Assembly (NCBI GenBank): GCA_039969355.1
Contig: JBDVOA010000018.1
Coordinates: 209,096-273,095, forward strand
Source of the DNA: JL08 sp039969355
GTDB taxonomy: Bacteria > Pseudomonadota > Alphaproteobacteria > Rhodobacterales > Rhodobacteraceae
Direction of reading: 5' to 3'
Length of the DNA stretch: 64,000 nt
In this document: piece by piece, positions 25,644 to 34,907 of the stretch
How the letters are laid out: each line of letters opens with the position of its first letter
How positions within the stretch are numbered: position 1 is the stretch's first letter
The notes under the pieces: model-generated
What the model saw: only the letters and a program-made list of their open reading frames with translations
What the model was told of the DNA's origin: nothing
The model's database searches: none
Translations under genes and position numbers: made by a program

Positions 25644-27839
25644 ATGGACGGGAATGATATCGCAGGCGCAGGCAAATGCCCGGTAATGAACACAACTTTC
25701 GGGGCGCGGTCGAACCGCGACTGGTGGCCCAACCAGTTGAACCTCAAAATGCTGCACCAGAACACCGCTGCGAGCGACCCCATGGGCCCATCGTTTGATT
25801 ACGCCAAAGAGTTCGAAAAGCTTGATCTGCCTTCTGTCAAGGATGATATTTTTGCTCTGATGACCGACTCGCAAGATTGGTGGCCGGCAGATTATGGCCA
25901 CTATGGCCCGTTCTTTATAAGGATGGCCTGGCACAGTGCCGGCACCTACCGCACCGCTGACGGTCGCGGCGGCGCGTCGTCAGGATCACAGCGCTTTGCA
26001 CCGCTTAACAGCTGGCCGGACAACGTAAACCTCGACAAGGCGCGCCGATTGCTGTGGCCGGTCAAACAAAAATACGGCAACAAGATTTCCTGGGCCGACT
26101 TGATGATTCTGGCCGGGAACTGCGCGCTGGAGTCAATGGGATTCAAGACCTTTGGATTTGCCGGTGGCCGTGAAGACATCTGGGAACCTGAAGAAGACAT
26201 CTATTGGGGTGGCGAAGACGTCTGGCTGGATGACAAGCGTTATTCTGGTGAACGCGATCTCGAGAACCCGCTCGCTGCTGTTCAGATGGGCCTGATTTAC
26301 GTCAACCCCGAAGGGCCAAACGGAGAACCAAGTGCGGTTGCTTCGGGCCGAGATATTCGAGAAACATTCGCCCGGATGGCGATGAATGACGAAGAGACAG
26401 TCGCGCTAATCGCGGGCGGGCACACGTTTGGGAAAACCCATGGGGCTGGTGACGCCTCGCAAGTAGGTGCTGAACCAGAAGGTGCAAGCATCCAAGAACA
26501 GGGTTTCGGTTGGTCTAACAGCTTTCGCAGTGGCAAAGGTGTGGATACGATTTCCAGTGGATTGGAAGGGGCATGGACGCCCACGCCAATCACTTGGGAC
26601 AACACGTTTTTTGACACGTTGTTTGGGTACGATTGGGATCTTGTCAAAAGCCCCGCAGGTGCCTGGCAGTGGGTTCCAACAGACACAGCCGCTGCGGATG
26701 CGGTCCCTGATGCGCACGACCCATCTAAGCGGCATGCACCTATCATGCTGACGTCAGACCTCGCGCTGCGCATGGACCCGATTTACGGTCCGATCTCAAA
26801 GCGGTTCCACGAGAACCCGGATCAGTTCGCCGACGCCTTTGCGCGTGCTTGGTTCAAACTGACTCACCGCGACATGGGTCCCCTTTCGCGCTATCTCGGG
26901 GCTGAGGTCCCAGAGGAAGAACTGCTTTGGCAGGACGTTATCCCTGCGGGTCCGCCTGATGTGATTGATGCGCAGGACATTGAGTCTCTCAAGGCGAATA
27001 TTCTCGATTCCGGGCACTCTGTCTCTGAACTGGTTTCGACTGCGTGGGCGTCTGCCTCCACGTTCCGCGGATCAGACAAACGGGGCGGCGCGAACGGTGC
27101 ACGCATTCGCCTTGAACCGCAGAAGAACTGGGACGTGAACCAGCCTTCCCAACTCGCAGGCGTGCTCAAGTCTCTCGAAGAGATACAGGGCAATTTCAAC
27201 AACGAACAAACCGGCCCCAAAGCGGTGTCACTGGCCGACCTGATTGTCCTTGGCGGCTGCGCTGCAGTTGAGAAAGGCGCGAAGAACGCCGGGCATGATG
27301 TTACTGTGCCGTTTGAACCGGGGCGTACAGATGCCACACAAGAACAAACTGACGTAGAATCCTTTGGCATGCTGGAGCCAATGGCTGACGGGTTCCGCAA
27401 TTACCTTAAAGGCGACTACACGGTTTCCGCAGAAGAGTTGCTTGTGGATCGCGCACAACTTATGACACTAACGGCACCCGAGATGACGGTACTAGTTGGC
27501 GGCATGCGCGCGCTGAACGCCAATGTTGGACAATCTCAACACGGTGTTTTCACCCAACGATCAGAGGCCCTGACCACTGATTTCTTCGTAAACTTGCTCG
27601 ACATGGGAACCGAATGGAAACCGGTTGAAGGTTCTGAAAGCACGTTCGAAGGGTGCGACCGTCAGAGTGGCGAGGTCAAGTGGACGGGCACTCGTGTCGA
27701 TCTTGTCTTTGGCTCGAACTCTCAGCTTCGCGCATTGGCCGAAGTCTATGCCTGTGACGATGCACAAGAGGCGTTTGTGGCCGATTTTGTTGCCGCGTGG
27801 AACAAAGTGATGCAGGCTGATCGCTTCGATCTTGCTTGA
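25644..27839 (+). CDS. katG: Catalase-peroxidase KatG
   Basis: A bifunctional haem enzyme of 731 residues, full length for the family, that removes hydrogen peroxide. The distal pocket is intact: Arg93, Trp96 and His97 in FIRMAWHSAGTYR. LIYVNPEGPNG holds the adduct Tyr, and LIAGGHTFGKTHGA holds the proximal haem His. The segment usually written EQMGLGW reads QEQGFGW here, so the position of the adduct Met could not be confirmed by eye. The duplicated, haem-free C-terminal half is also present. The start at 25644 fits the family N-terminus (GKCPVMNTT) and has a ribosome site; the in-frame start at 25584 does not. Monocistronic, followed by an unusual inverted repeat. Confidence 0.95.
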   Translation: MDGNDIAGAGKCPVMNTTFGARSNRDWWPNQLNLKMLHQNTAASDPMGPSFDYAKEFEKLDLPSVKDDIFALMTDSQDWWPADYGHYGPFFIRMAWHSAGTYRTADGRGGASSGSQRFAPLNSWPDNVNLDKARRLLWPVKQKYGNKISWADLMILAGNCALESMGFKTFGFAGGREDIWEPEEDIYWGGEDVWLDDKRYSGERDLENPLAAVQMGLIYVNPEGPNGEPSAVASGRDIRETFARMAMNDEETVALIAGGHTFGKTHGAGDASQVGAEPEGASIQEQGFGWSNSFRSGKGVDTISSGLEGAWTPTPITWDNTFFDTLFGYDWDLVKSPAGAWQWVPTDTAAADAVPDAHDPSKRHAPIMLTSDLALRMDPIYGPISKRFHENPDQFADAFARAWFKLTHRDMGPLSRYLGAEVPEEELLWQDVIPAGPPDVIDAQDIESLKANILDSGHSVSELVSTAWASASTFRGSDKRGGANGARIRLEPQKNWDVNQPSQLAGVLKSLEEIQGNFNNEQTGPKAVSLADLIVLGGCAAVEKGAKNAGHDVTVPFEPGRTDATQEQTDVESFGMLEPMADGFRNYLKGDYTVSAEELLVDRAQLMTLTAPEMTVLVGGMRALNANVGQSQHGVFTQRSEALTTDFFVNLLDMGTEWKPVEGSESTFEGCDRQSGEVKWTGTRVDLVFGSNSQLRALAEVYACDDAQEAFVADFVAAWNKVMQADRFDLA

Positions 27840-28277
27840 TATTGTCGCTGCGGCGCCAAGAGAACTGGAACAGCAACACATGAACCTTATTGGCAGTTCT
27901 GGTTGATTGCTGTTTCAGTTCATGTCGCGTTTGAGCTGCGCGGTGAGCGTCTGATTGCGGTATTGGCGATGAATGATCGCCATTCTAAGCGAACTATGAC
28001 AAATCGATGATTTGACTGGATCGACATATTTGCCAATTTATAGCGAAGATACTGCTTACTCTGTTGGTCGCCACCTTCACTTACGACTCGACTAGCGCCG
28101 TTGACGAGTTCACTTTAAGCGGAGAAATTGGTCTTCGTTTCCTGATGGCGTAGGCAAGGTCACCTTATGGGCATCAATCATGATTGCAATGAATGACAAT
28201 GGTTTCGGCGATAAATACCATCCGTTGAAAGCTGTCTATCACCATTGTTTCCGCGCAGAATAAACTGAGACTTAGCC
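27840..28277. other. Intergenic region between katG and pdxA-like gene
   Basis: 438 bases with no convincing gene on either strand. The first 90 bases hold the paired inverted repeats described separately. The rest shows no repeat or RNA gene that I recognise; it probably contains the promoter of the pdxA-like gene. Confidence 0.4.
27862..27925 (+). repeat. Two mutually exclusive inverted repeats downstream of katG
   Basis: A 15-base arm at 27862-27876 (GAACTGGAACAGCAA) pairs with 27907-27921 at 14 of 15 positions. An 8-base arm ACATGAAC at 27879-27886 is perfectly complementary to GTTCATGT at 27918-27925 and competes with it. There is no T-run, so a classical terminator is not shown; it could stabilise the katG mRNA 3' end or act as a switch. 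Confidence 0.5.
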
Positions 28278-29282
28278 ATGAAACCGAGCACCCCACCAAT
28301 CGCAATCACAATGGGTGATCCGTCCGGAATTGGGCCGGAAATAATTATTAAAGCCCTCACCCAAACCGGCGGGTCAGATCGAAGCGTTGTCTTTGGCTGT
28401 CCAAGGGTAATGGCCCGGGCCGCGAAAATGGTGGGCGCGGAAGTAAGCATTTGTGGCCTGAATAGCGTTCATGATGCCCGCTATGCAACAGACACAATTC
28501 AAGTGCTGCGTACAACGCAGTTTGAGGCACTGCCCCCGATTGGAGAGGTGAATGGCACGAGTGGTCGGGCTGCCTTCGATGCGATCAAGACAAGTATCGA
28601 CTGCGCTCTGTCTGGGGAGGTTACCGGCATTGTCACGGCTCCAATCCATAAAGAAGCCTTGTCGGTCGCCGGGATTAACTACCCCGGTCATACCGAGATG
28701 CTGGCCGATTTCGGTGGGTCGGACAAGTTCGCCATGCTTTTGGGAAATGATGACATACGCACGGTTCTGGTTACGATCCACTGTTCGCTGAGTGACGCAA
28801 TCAAAAGCGCAGATTTTGATGCACAGATGAACGCCATTCGGTTGGCACATGAAGGCGCAATCGCGCTTGGCTATGACTATCCGCGAATTGCTGTGGCGGG
28901 TCTTAACCCACATGCAGGTGAGGGCGGGCTGTTTGGTCGCGAAGAGATTGAGATCATCTCGCCCGCAATCAAGGCGGCACAGGCCGAAAACATCAACGTC
29001 TCCGGACCGTGGCCCGGAGACACTGTGTTCATGCAGGCCCGACAAGGACAGTTCGATATTGTTGTCGCTCAATATCACGATCAGGGCCTTATTCCTGTTA
29101 AATACATGGGCCTGGAAAAAGGTGTAAACATTACGTTGGGATTGCCGTTTGTACGCACGAGCCCCGATCATGGCACCGCCTTCGATATCGCCGGGACAGG
29201 AAGGGCAGACTCCTCCAGCCTGATTACTGCAATGAACTACGCTGACCGTCTGGTGGCTGCCAAACATGAGGGACATGACTGA
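28278..29282 (+). CDS. PdxA-family NAD-dependent 4-phospho-hydroxyacid dehydrogenase (PdxA paralogue)
   Basis: A 334-residue member of the 4-hydroxythreonine-4-phosphate dehydrogenase family. The start ITMGDPSGIGPEI, the metal and substrate His segments TAPIHKEALSVAG and NYPGHTEMLAD, and AQYHDQGLIPVKYMG with VRTSPDHGTAFDIAG are all intact, so it should be an active metal/NAD enzyme. It is not beside pdxJ or ksgA, the usual neighbours of the vitamin B6 gene. Instead it overlaps a barrel-cupin fusion gene, which suggests a PdxA2-type catabolic role on a 4-phospho-sugar acid. No kinase of the DUF1537 type is nearby to supply such a substrate, so this is open. Confidence 0.85.
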   Translation: MKPSTPPIAITMGDPSGIGPEIIIKALTQTGGSDRSVVFGCPRVMARAAKMVGAEVSICGLNSVHDARYATDTIQVLRTTQFEALPPIGEVNGTSGRAAFDAIKTSIDCALSGEVTGIVTAPIHKEALSVAGINYPGHTEMLADFGGSDKFAMLLGNDDIRTVLVTIHCSLSDAIKSADFDAQMNAIRLAHEGAIALGYDYPRIAVAGLNPHAGEGGLFGREEIEIISPAIKAAQAENINVSGPWPGDTVFMQARQGQFDIVVAQYHDQGLIPVKYMGLEKGVNITLGLPFVRTSPDHGTAFDIAGTGRADSSSLITAMNYADRLVAAKHEGHD

Positions 29283-30337
29283 TGGGACTACGTTTCATTT
29301 TCATGCTGACGCGCAATGACAAAACCGTTGACGATGCAGAGCAACATCTGGTGCAGGCTCTTGCCGCGGGTGTCCATCATATCGGTTTCAAGGATGTTGG
29401 TTTGCCGTTTGAGCGGCTCAAGAACCTGAATACCGCCATCAAGACCGGCGGCGCGACGAGTTATCTTGAAGTGGTATCATTGGACAAAGAAAGTGAAATC
29501 GACTCTGCCAAGGCTGCGATTGAGATCGGCGTAGATATTTTGCTGGGCGGCACAAATGTTGATGAGGTTCTGCCACTGATCAAAGGAACCGGCATTCAAT
29601 ACTACCCTTTTCCTGGCCGTATTGAGGGGCATCCAAGCGTATTGGAAGGTACAATTGATGAAATCGTCGAAAGTGCGCAGGCGCTTGTATCTCGTGATGG
29701 TGTTGATGGGCTCGATCTGCTGGCATATCGATCAACAGAGAACGTGACAGGGCTGATGGCAGCTGTCTGTGCAGCGGTGGACAAGCCTGTGATCATGGCC
29801 GGTTCTATCGGCAGTCGCGATCGCATTGAGATCGTGCGCAGATCAGGTGCGGCAGGATTTACGATCGGGACGGCGGCGCTAGATGGCGATTACCCGTCCG
29901 ACAGTCCAGAACTGGAAGCCCAATTAACGTCGATCCAGCGGGATGTAGCTGGTGTGAACAACCACATTTCCTCGCACACGCCCCAAAGCTTAAATGCATC
30001 TTTTTCCAGGTTTTCAGATAGGTGGAACCCTCGTGTTGCCGGGCAGGTAAACAACATGATGATAAAGCTCGCAAAATTCGAGGGCGAATTCGTTTGGCAT
30101 CACAATAAGTCGGAAGACGTGCTCTTTTTGGTTCATAAAGGCAAGCTTTCGATGAAGTTCCGCGACCGTAGCGAATGCATCAATCAGGGCGAATTCATCG
30201 TCGTACCGCATGGTGTCGAACACTGCCCCGTCGCTGAAGAGGGCACTTGCGAAGTGTTGTTGTTGGAACCCGCAGCAACCACCGGCACCAAGAAGGTTGA
30301 AAATTACAGCAAACCTAAAAAACGCGTCAAGACCTGA
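29282..30337 (+). CDS. TIM-barrel protein fused to a C-terminal cupin
   Basis: A 351-residue two-domain protein. Residues 1-215 look like a (beta-alpha)8 barrel of the phosphate-binding kind: FIFMLTRNDKTVDDA, then GIQYYPFPGRIEGHPS, then KPVIMAGSIGSRDRIE and GAAGFTIGTAALDG as a typical phosphate site. Residues 235-335 are a cupin with a metal-type pattern, EFVWHHNKSEDVLFLVHKG and EFIVVPHGVEHCPVAE, which elsewhere is usually a separate small protein. The ATG overlaps the PdxA stop (TGATGG), so the two are translationally coupled. A two-step phospho-acid pathway is implied; the barrel's reaction is not recognised. Confidence 0.7.
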   Translation: MGLRFIFMLTRNDKTVDDAEQHLVQALAAGVHHIGFKDVGLPFERLKNLNTAIKTGGATSYLEVVSLDKESEIDSAKAAIEIGVDILLGGTNVDEVLPLIKGTGIQYYPFPGRIEGHPSVLEGTIDEIVESAQALVSRDGVDGLDLLAYRSTENVTGLMAAVCAAVDKPVIMAGSIGSRDRIEIVRRSGAAGFTIGTAALDGDYPSDSPELEAQLTSIQRDVAGVNNHISSHTPQSLNASFSRFSDRWNPRVAGQVNNMMIKLAKFEGEFVWHHNKSEDVLFLVHKGKLSMKFRDRSECINQGEFIVVPHGVEHCPVAEEGTCEVLLLEPAATTGTKKVENYSKPKKRVKT

Positions 30338-30640
30338 ATATCTCACTCTGGCTCGAGGCAGGTGGATAGGAAAATGCGAGAGCGCGCGCACCGACGCTAT
30401 TGTTTGCGAGGTCTCCGATCCAACAAGAGTTGGCGTGCGGCCAACCAACAAGAATTTAGTAAATGTTTGCAAATAAAAGAAATTTGCTGTTAGATATATT
30501 GCTAAATACAAACGTATAAATTCTACGACCACGATATTTTGTTCGACACCGGGTCAAGCCGCAACCCAAATCGAATGATGACTCGCAGACCCGGCGATGA
30601 ACCATATTTGCCAGACAAACAGCGGTGATGGAGATTGTTG
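30338..30640. other. A/T-rich intergenic region before the fecR-like gene
   Basis: About 300 bases with no supported gene. The stretch 30450-30540 is A/T-rich (many AAAT, TATATT runs) and is likely promoter DNA for the downstream FecR-cyclase pair. No specific operator was identified. Confidence 0.35.
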
Positions 30641-31498
30641 GTGCTAGTATTGAGCCGCACGGTTGCGGGTGTATTTCTGAGTGGGTTGTTATGGTTTGGG
30701 GCTTCGGCTACGGCGCAAGTCGTTGGGAAAGTTACCAATATAGCGCAGGGAGCGACGGCAACGTCGGGTGGCACAACAACGACGCTCGCTCTGAAATCTA
30801 ACATTTCGACAGGGGATCTTCTCAAAACTAACACGACCGGGCAGTTACAAATCGTATTCGTTGATCGGACGCGGATTGTGGTTGGCCCCTCATCCGAGTT
30901 GCTGATCGAGGACATCACCCTATCCGGGACAAAAAAAGCTAGCAAATTTGCTATTCAAGCTCTTGGAGGAACGTTTCGGTTTTTATCGGGCCGAAGCCCC
31001 AAAGCTGTATACGATCTGCGCACGCCAACGGCGACCATGGGTATCAGAGGCACAGAGTTTGATTTTGCCATCGGCAACCGCCGCTTGACGAAATTGGTGG
31101 CGTTCTCCGGCCAAGTCCGAATCTGTACCCGAAACAACAGATGCGCTCGTATTTCGGGAGGCTGTTCTGTTGTTACAGCAACCAGACGCCGCATAAAATT
31201 ACCGAGAAATGATGACGTCAGGAATTCAATATTGCGGGAGGATTTTCCATACGTCGTCTCGCAGGACGCCCTTGATAAAGACTATCGCGTCCAGGTGGAG
31301 CGATGTGGCGAAATCGGAACAAAGGTTGTAACCAAAAAGTCCACACTTTCGATTGAACGAAAAGGCGAGGCTTCAAAGCCATCCGCCGCTGAAGAAAGCG
31401 GCGCCAAAGGTGGTAGCAGTAAATCGAGTGGAAGCAATAATACCAACGGAAACAATAACTCAGGCGGGGGGTACAACGAAGCCGCCGATGAAAGTTGA
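30641..31498 (+). CDS. FecR-domain exported protein
   Basis: A secreted or periplasmic protein of about 285 residues. A signal peptide ends near ASA-TAQ (residue 25). The FecR fold follows: LKSNISTGDLLKTNTTGQLQ, FVDRTRIVVGPSSELLIED and TPTATMGIRGTEFDF. The last 40 residues are a Ser/Gly/Asn-rich low-complexity tail. The GTG at 30641 is preferred over the TTG codons at 30635 and 30638 because GGAG at 30630-30633 gives a seven-base spacing. Its stop overlaps the start region of a CHASE2 cyclase gene. The FecR domain may act as an extracytoplasmic sensor partner for that cyclase. Confidence 0.8.
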   Translation: MLVLSRTVAGVFLSGLLWFGASATAQVVGKVTNIAQGATATSGGTTTTLALKSNISTGDLLKTNTTGQLQIVFVDRTRIVVGPSSELLIEDITLSGTKKASKFAIQALGGTFRFLSGRSPKAVYDLRTPTATMGIRGTEFDFAIGNRRLTKLVAFSGQVRICTRNNRCARISGGCSVVTATRRRIKLPRNDDVRNSILREDFPYVVSQDALDKDYRVQVERCGEIGTKVVTKKSTLSIERKGEASKPSAAEESGAKGGSSKSSGSNNTNGNNNSGGGYNEAADES

Positions 31499-31536
31499 TA
31501 CGCCCTAGAGGCCTGTTCGCCTATCGAGTCCACAGA

Positions 31537-33681
31537 ATGGACAGAACTCAGTTCGTTCTAGGATTGGTTTTGCTGATCGGGCTGATTTTCGTTAGATTGT
31601 GGGACCCTTTTCCAGTTCAGGCCGTTCGCAATTTCTACTTCGACAGTCTGCAACAGATCAAGCCGCGGCCATACCAAGAAGTTGGTGTTCGGGTCGTCGA
31701 CATTGACGAATCTTCTTTGCGTAAGCTGGGGCAGTGGCCATGGCCCCGTGATGTTATAGCGGATCTTGTTGCCAGCCTTCGGAACTCGGGTGCTGCAATT
31801 ATCGTATTTGATGTTCTATTCGCCGAGGCGGATCGATATTCACCTTCAAATTTTCTACAGCGAAACTCGTTAAGTAGCCTCGGTCTGCCTGAAGCAACGC
31901 GAGAGGACCTCAGGCAAACTGACTTTGACCTTCTGCTGGCCGAAGCATTCCTTAGCGTTCCAGTTGTGCTGGGAACTGCTCGAACGCTTGAAACTGAACA
32001 ACCAACCGAAGCTCCGCTAGCGGAAGTCATCGAGTTTGGGGATGAATTGATCGCTGCCCTGCCTCAGATGGGCGCTTCGACACCTGTTGTGCCCGCGCTA
32101 AAGGGCGCCGCCGCAGGTGTGGGTAGCGTTAATGTCGATCCATTCGGGCAGGCCAATGTCGTTCGGACTGTACCACTGATTTGGAATGGATCTCAGGGAC
32201 CAGTTCCCAGTCTTGCACTCGAAGCGTTGCGAGTAGCATTTGGTGAAAGTGCTTTGGTTCTATGGGGCAATGAGAGCAGTTCCGGGGTTATTGATGCAAT
32301 AGGCGTCGGCGACATTGACATACCAACGCTGCCTGACGGGAAAATCTGGGTTAGGTTCCGGCCTCATGATGATCGGACCTTTGTATCCGCTCATACCGTT
32401 CTGGATCAGCAACTTACAAAGGAGGTCGCTCGTAAACTGAAAGGCAATATCGTATTTGTAGGAACGTCAGCGGCCGGCCTACTTGATATTCGCGCAACTG
32501 CTCTTGGCCAAAACCTTCCCGGTGTCGCAATCCAGGCTCAAATCGTCGAACAAATCTTGCTTGGCAGCTACCTAAAACGCACGGACTGGATCGAGGGCGC
32601 GGAAATACTGGCATTAATCCTGCTTGGTGCAATTGTCGCTTACCGCATGTCGCTGTCGGGCCCGGTATGGTCATTCCTCACGGGCTTTGTCAGCGCGGTT
32701 CTGGTTGTCGCGGTGAGTTGGTTGGTCTTTGTGACAAATGGCATCCTCTTTGATGCGACGTATCCATTGGTCGGCGGTTTCTTGGCATTTGCGACAGTTG
32801 CAGGGTATCAGTTTGTTGTCACTGATATGGACAAGCGCCAAATCAGGCGCAGCTTCTCGCAATTTGTGGCGCCCTCTGTTCTCGATCAGATCGAAAAGAG
32901 TGGGTACCACCTTGAATTGGGTGGCGTTATCAAGCCCGTAACTGTGATGTTTTCGGATGTGCGCGACTTTACCGCATTGAGTGAAACAATGGATGCAACA
33001 AAACTGGTATCTCTACTAAATGAGTTGTTCGACAGAATAAGCCTCGAAATCCTGGATCAAGAAGGCACCATCGACAAGTTTATTGGCGATTCTGTCATGT
33101 CTTTCTGGAATGCGCCAACGGCAATTCCCGACCACGCTGCACGTGCTTGCCGCTCTGCCATACAAATACGATCTGCGGTGAAGGCCTTTAATGAAACTCG
33201 CTCTGGCCCGCCGATCAGGGTCGCTATGGGAGTTAATACAGGCAATGCATGTGTTGGAAACGTCGGTTCCCGTAATCGTTTTGACTATTCCGTTGTCGGA
33301 GATACCGTAAACGTCGCAGCCCGCGTCGAAGCGACTTGCAGACACGTCGGCTTCGATATTGTGGTGGCTGCAGCGACGGCCGGTCTGGTACAGGATCTTG
33401 CGTGCCTGTATGCTGGTAACATAGACCTGAAAGGTAAGTCGGAACTCACTAAAGTCTATATAATACTGGGGGATGAATCATTCGCGCAAAGCAGAGATTT
33501 CAAAGATATCGAGCAAAATCACGATGCTTTGATCACTGCCCTTGAAGCTGACAGTTGCGATAAAACGATCCAAGAATTGCACAGCCATTGTCAGGAAAAA
33601 GCGCGGGATGTCGACCTCGGCCTGTCGAGTTTCTACGAAAGAATATTGGTCAGATTGCAAGATTTTGAAGTTCGCAAATAG
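31537..33681 (+). CDS. CHASE2-domain adenylate/guanylate cyclase
   Basis: A membrane nucleotide cyclase of 714 residues. After one N-terminal helix comes a large extracytoplasmic CHASE2 sensor (VGVRVVDIDESSLRKLGQWPWPR near residue 50, IVFDVLFAEADRYS). Three close transmembrane helices follow at about 350-425, then a class III cyclase domain from about 460. Metal-binding Asp residues are in VTVMFSDVRDFTALS and GTIDKFIGDSVMSFW; FDYSVVGDTVNVAARVE holds the purine-contact region. The ATG at 31537 gives a clean membrane anchor; a TTG at 31495 overlapping the FecR stop is the alternative. The pairing with FecR points to envelope sensing that controls a cyclic nucleotide. Confidence 0.88.
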   Translation: MDRTQFVLGLVLLIGLIFVRLWDPFPVQAVRNFYFDSLQQIKPRPYQEVGVRVVDIDESSLRKLGQWPWPRDVIADLVASLRNSGAAIIVFDVLFAEADRYSPSNFLQRNSLSSLGLPEATREDLRQTDFDLLLAEAFLSVPVVLGTARTLETEQPTEAPLAEVIEFGDELIAALPQMGASTPVVPALKGAAAGVGSVNVDPFGQANVVRTVPLIWNGSQGPVPSLALEALRVAFGESALVLWGNESSSGVIDAIGVGDIDIPTLPDGKIWVRFRPHDDRTFVSAHTVLDQQLTKEVARKLKGNIVFVGTSAAGLLDIRATALGQNLPGVAIQAQIVEQILLGSYLKRTDWIEGAEILALILLGAIVAYRMSLSGPVWSFLTGFVSAVLVVAVSWLVFVTNGILFDATYPLVGGFLAFATVAGYQFVVTDMDKRQIRRSFSQFVAPSVLDQIEKSGYHLELGGVIKPVTVMFSDVRDFTALSETMDATKLVSLLNELFDRISLEILDQEGTIDKFIGDSVMSFWNAPTAIPDHAARACRSAIQIRSAVKAFNETRSGPPIRVAMGVNTGNACVGNVGSRNRFDYSVVGDTVNVAARVEATCRHVGFDIVVAAATAGLVQDLACLYAGNIDLKGKSELTKVYIILGDESFAQSRDFKDIEQNHDALITALEADSCDKTIQELHSHCQEKARDVDLGLSSFYERILVRLQDFEVRK

Positions 33682-33892
33682 ATTCGCCAGGTTAAATCAG
33701 TGATCAATTACCTGTGGCATCGCAATCGCAAGACAGCAACATGGAATCTCAGGAAAGCCAATTAATTCCGGTAGTACAACTGGTACTAGTCGTTCAATTC
33801 GAGCGATGAATTTGAAATTCTTCAGAAAATCGGTATGCTCTCCGGGAATACACGCTTGTTAACGATGGCTTTCTTTGTCCTGGGGGGATGGA

Positions 33893-34621
33893 ATGAAACG
33901 GCTATTCTGGGCTGGTCCCGCCGCATTTGCAGCATTTACTACTCTTGCTTTTATGCCATATGGAGTCTCTGCCGCGCTTCAGGTTTTTACCGACAGAGCT
34001 TTATTTCTCGCGGCCGCTGGGCCCACAGTCTATACCGAAGACTTTTCCACCGCAAAGCCGGGAACCATAGGGCAGGGCCAAACTCCCATGTTTGGTACCT
34101 TGGGTTTTTCGTATCTGGGACGTCCCGATGGTGGGAATGGCGACCCGTTCATGGGCCAACCGCTCATCCAGGACAATGGCTTCATAAACAACAGTCGCGA
34201 ATTCATGGGAGAAGTGAATGCCGACGGCACGCCTTCGGGCATACACACTTTTAGTTTTCCCAAACCGGTTTTTGCTTTTGGTGCCGATTTTGGCGGTGCC
34301 TTGACAGGAGCGCTTTTGACGGTAACTGCCGCAGGTCAAACTGTGAAATTATCTGATTATATGCCCGCACCCGGTACCGGTTTTTTCGGGTTTACCTCAA
34401 CAACTGACTTTGCGGCGATTTCATTTGGCACTGAAAAATCAAGCGGAAGTGAAGTTTTTCGACTGGATGATGTCTCCTACGCTAGCAGGGTGCAGCAGCC
34501 ATTGCCTGTCGTCCCACTGCCTGCGAGTGTTTGGTTTCTGTTGTTTGGTGCCGGTTCCTTGGGGGCCGCGCGGACGTTCCTGAACACGAAGCCCAACAAC
34601 AGGGTTAACCGAACTTCGTAA
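33893..34621 (+). CDS. VPLPA-CTERM sorting-domain surface protein
   Basis: An exported protein of 242 residues with a signal peptide (residues 1-26, ending VSA-AL). It ends in the tripartite sorting signal of PEP-CTERM type proteins in its alphaproteobacterial form: VVPLPASVWFLLFGAGSLG (about residues 210-228) followed by a basic tail. Such proteins are cut and anchored or released by an exosortase, often in exopolysaccharide-producing bacteria. The central part (FSYLGRPDGGNG, GADFGGALTGALLTVTAAG, FRLDDVSY) resembles beta-sandwich PEP-CTERM proteins of unknown function. The ATG at 33893 follows TGGGGGGATGG. No exosortase gene is in the window. Confidence 0.8.
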   Translation: MKRLFWAGPAAFAAFTTLAFMPYGVSAALQVFTDRALFLAAAGPTVYTEDFSTAKPGTIGQGQTPMFGTLGFSYLGRPDGGNGDPFMGQPLIQDNGFINNSREFMGEVNADGTPSGIHTFSFPKPVFAFGADFGGALTGALLTVTAAGQTVKLSDYMPAPGTGFFGFTSTTDFAAISFGTEKSSGSEVFRLDDVSYASRVQQPLPVVPLPASVWFLLFGAGSLGAARTFLNTKPNNRVNRTS

Positions 34622-34907
34622 TTCTCAATGGCGTGCCAGTAATGTTTCAGTGCGTTGAAGATACCAATCTTTGCCAAAGGTCTAAGTAGGTGCGGCATGG
34701 CAAGCAAGATGGACGAAAATCCCGCCTAACCGTCGAGCAGGTTTTCTTGAGACGGTTAACCTTCGATAGCCAATTCAGATCTTTAGAATGGAGCACGAAT
34801 AGTTAGCACTCAATCCACTCCGCCCAAATATCGCGTGGTGACCGATAGGTCCAAAATTCTAGCGACAAACGCTCATTACCACATTGAAATGCTAAACCAC
34901 TAAAACC
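34622..34907. other. Intergenic region between convergent genes
   Basis: 286 bases separate the converging VPLPA-CTERM and LldD-like genes. I see no gene, no strong hairpin and no repeat. Confidence 0.4.

Noticed and set aside
28374..29276. A 300-codon minus-strand frame opposite the pdxA-like gene
   Set aside because: Antisense of a gene with complete PdxA motifs; no independent support.
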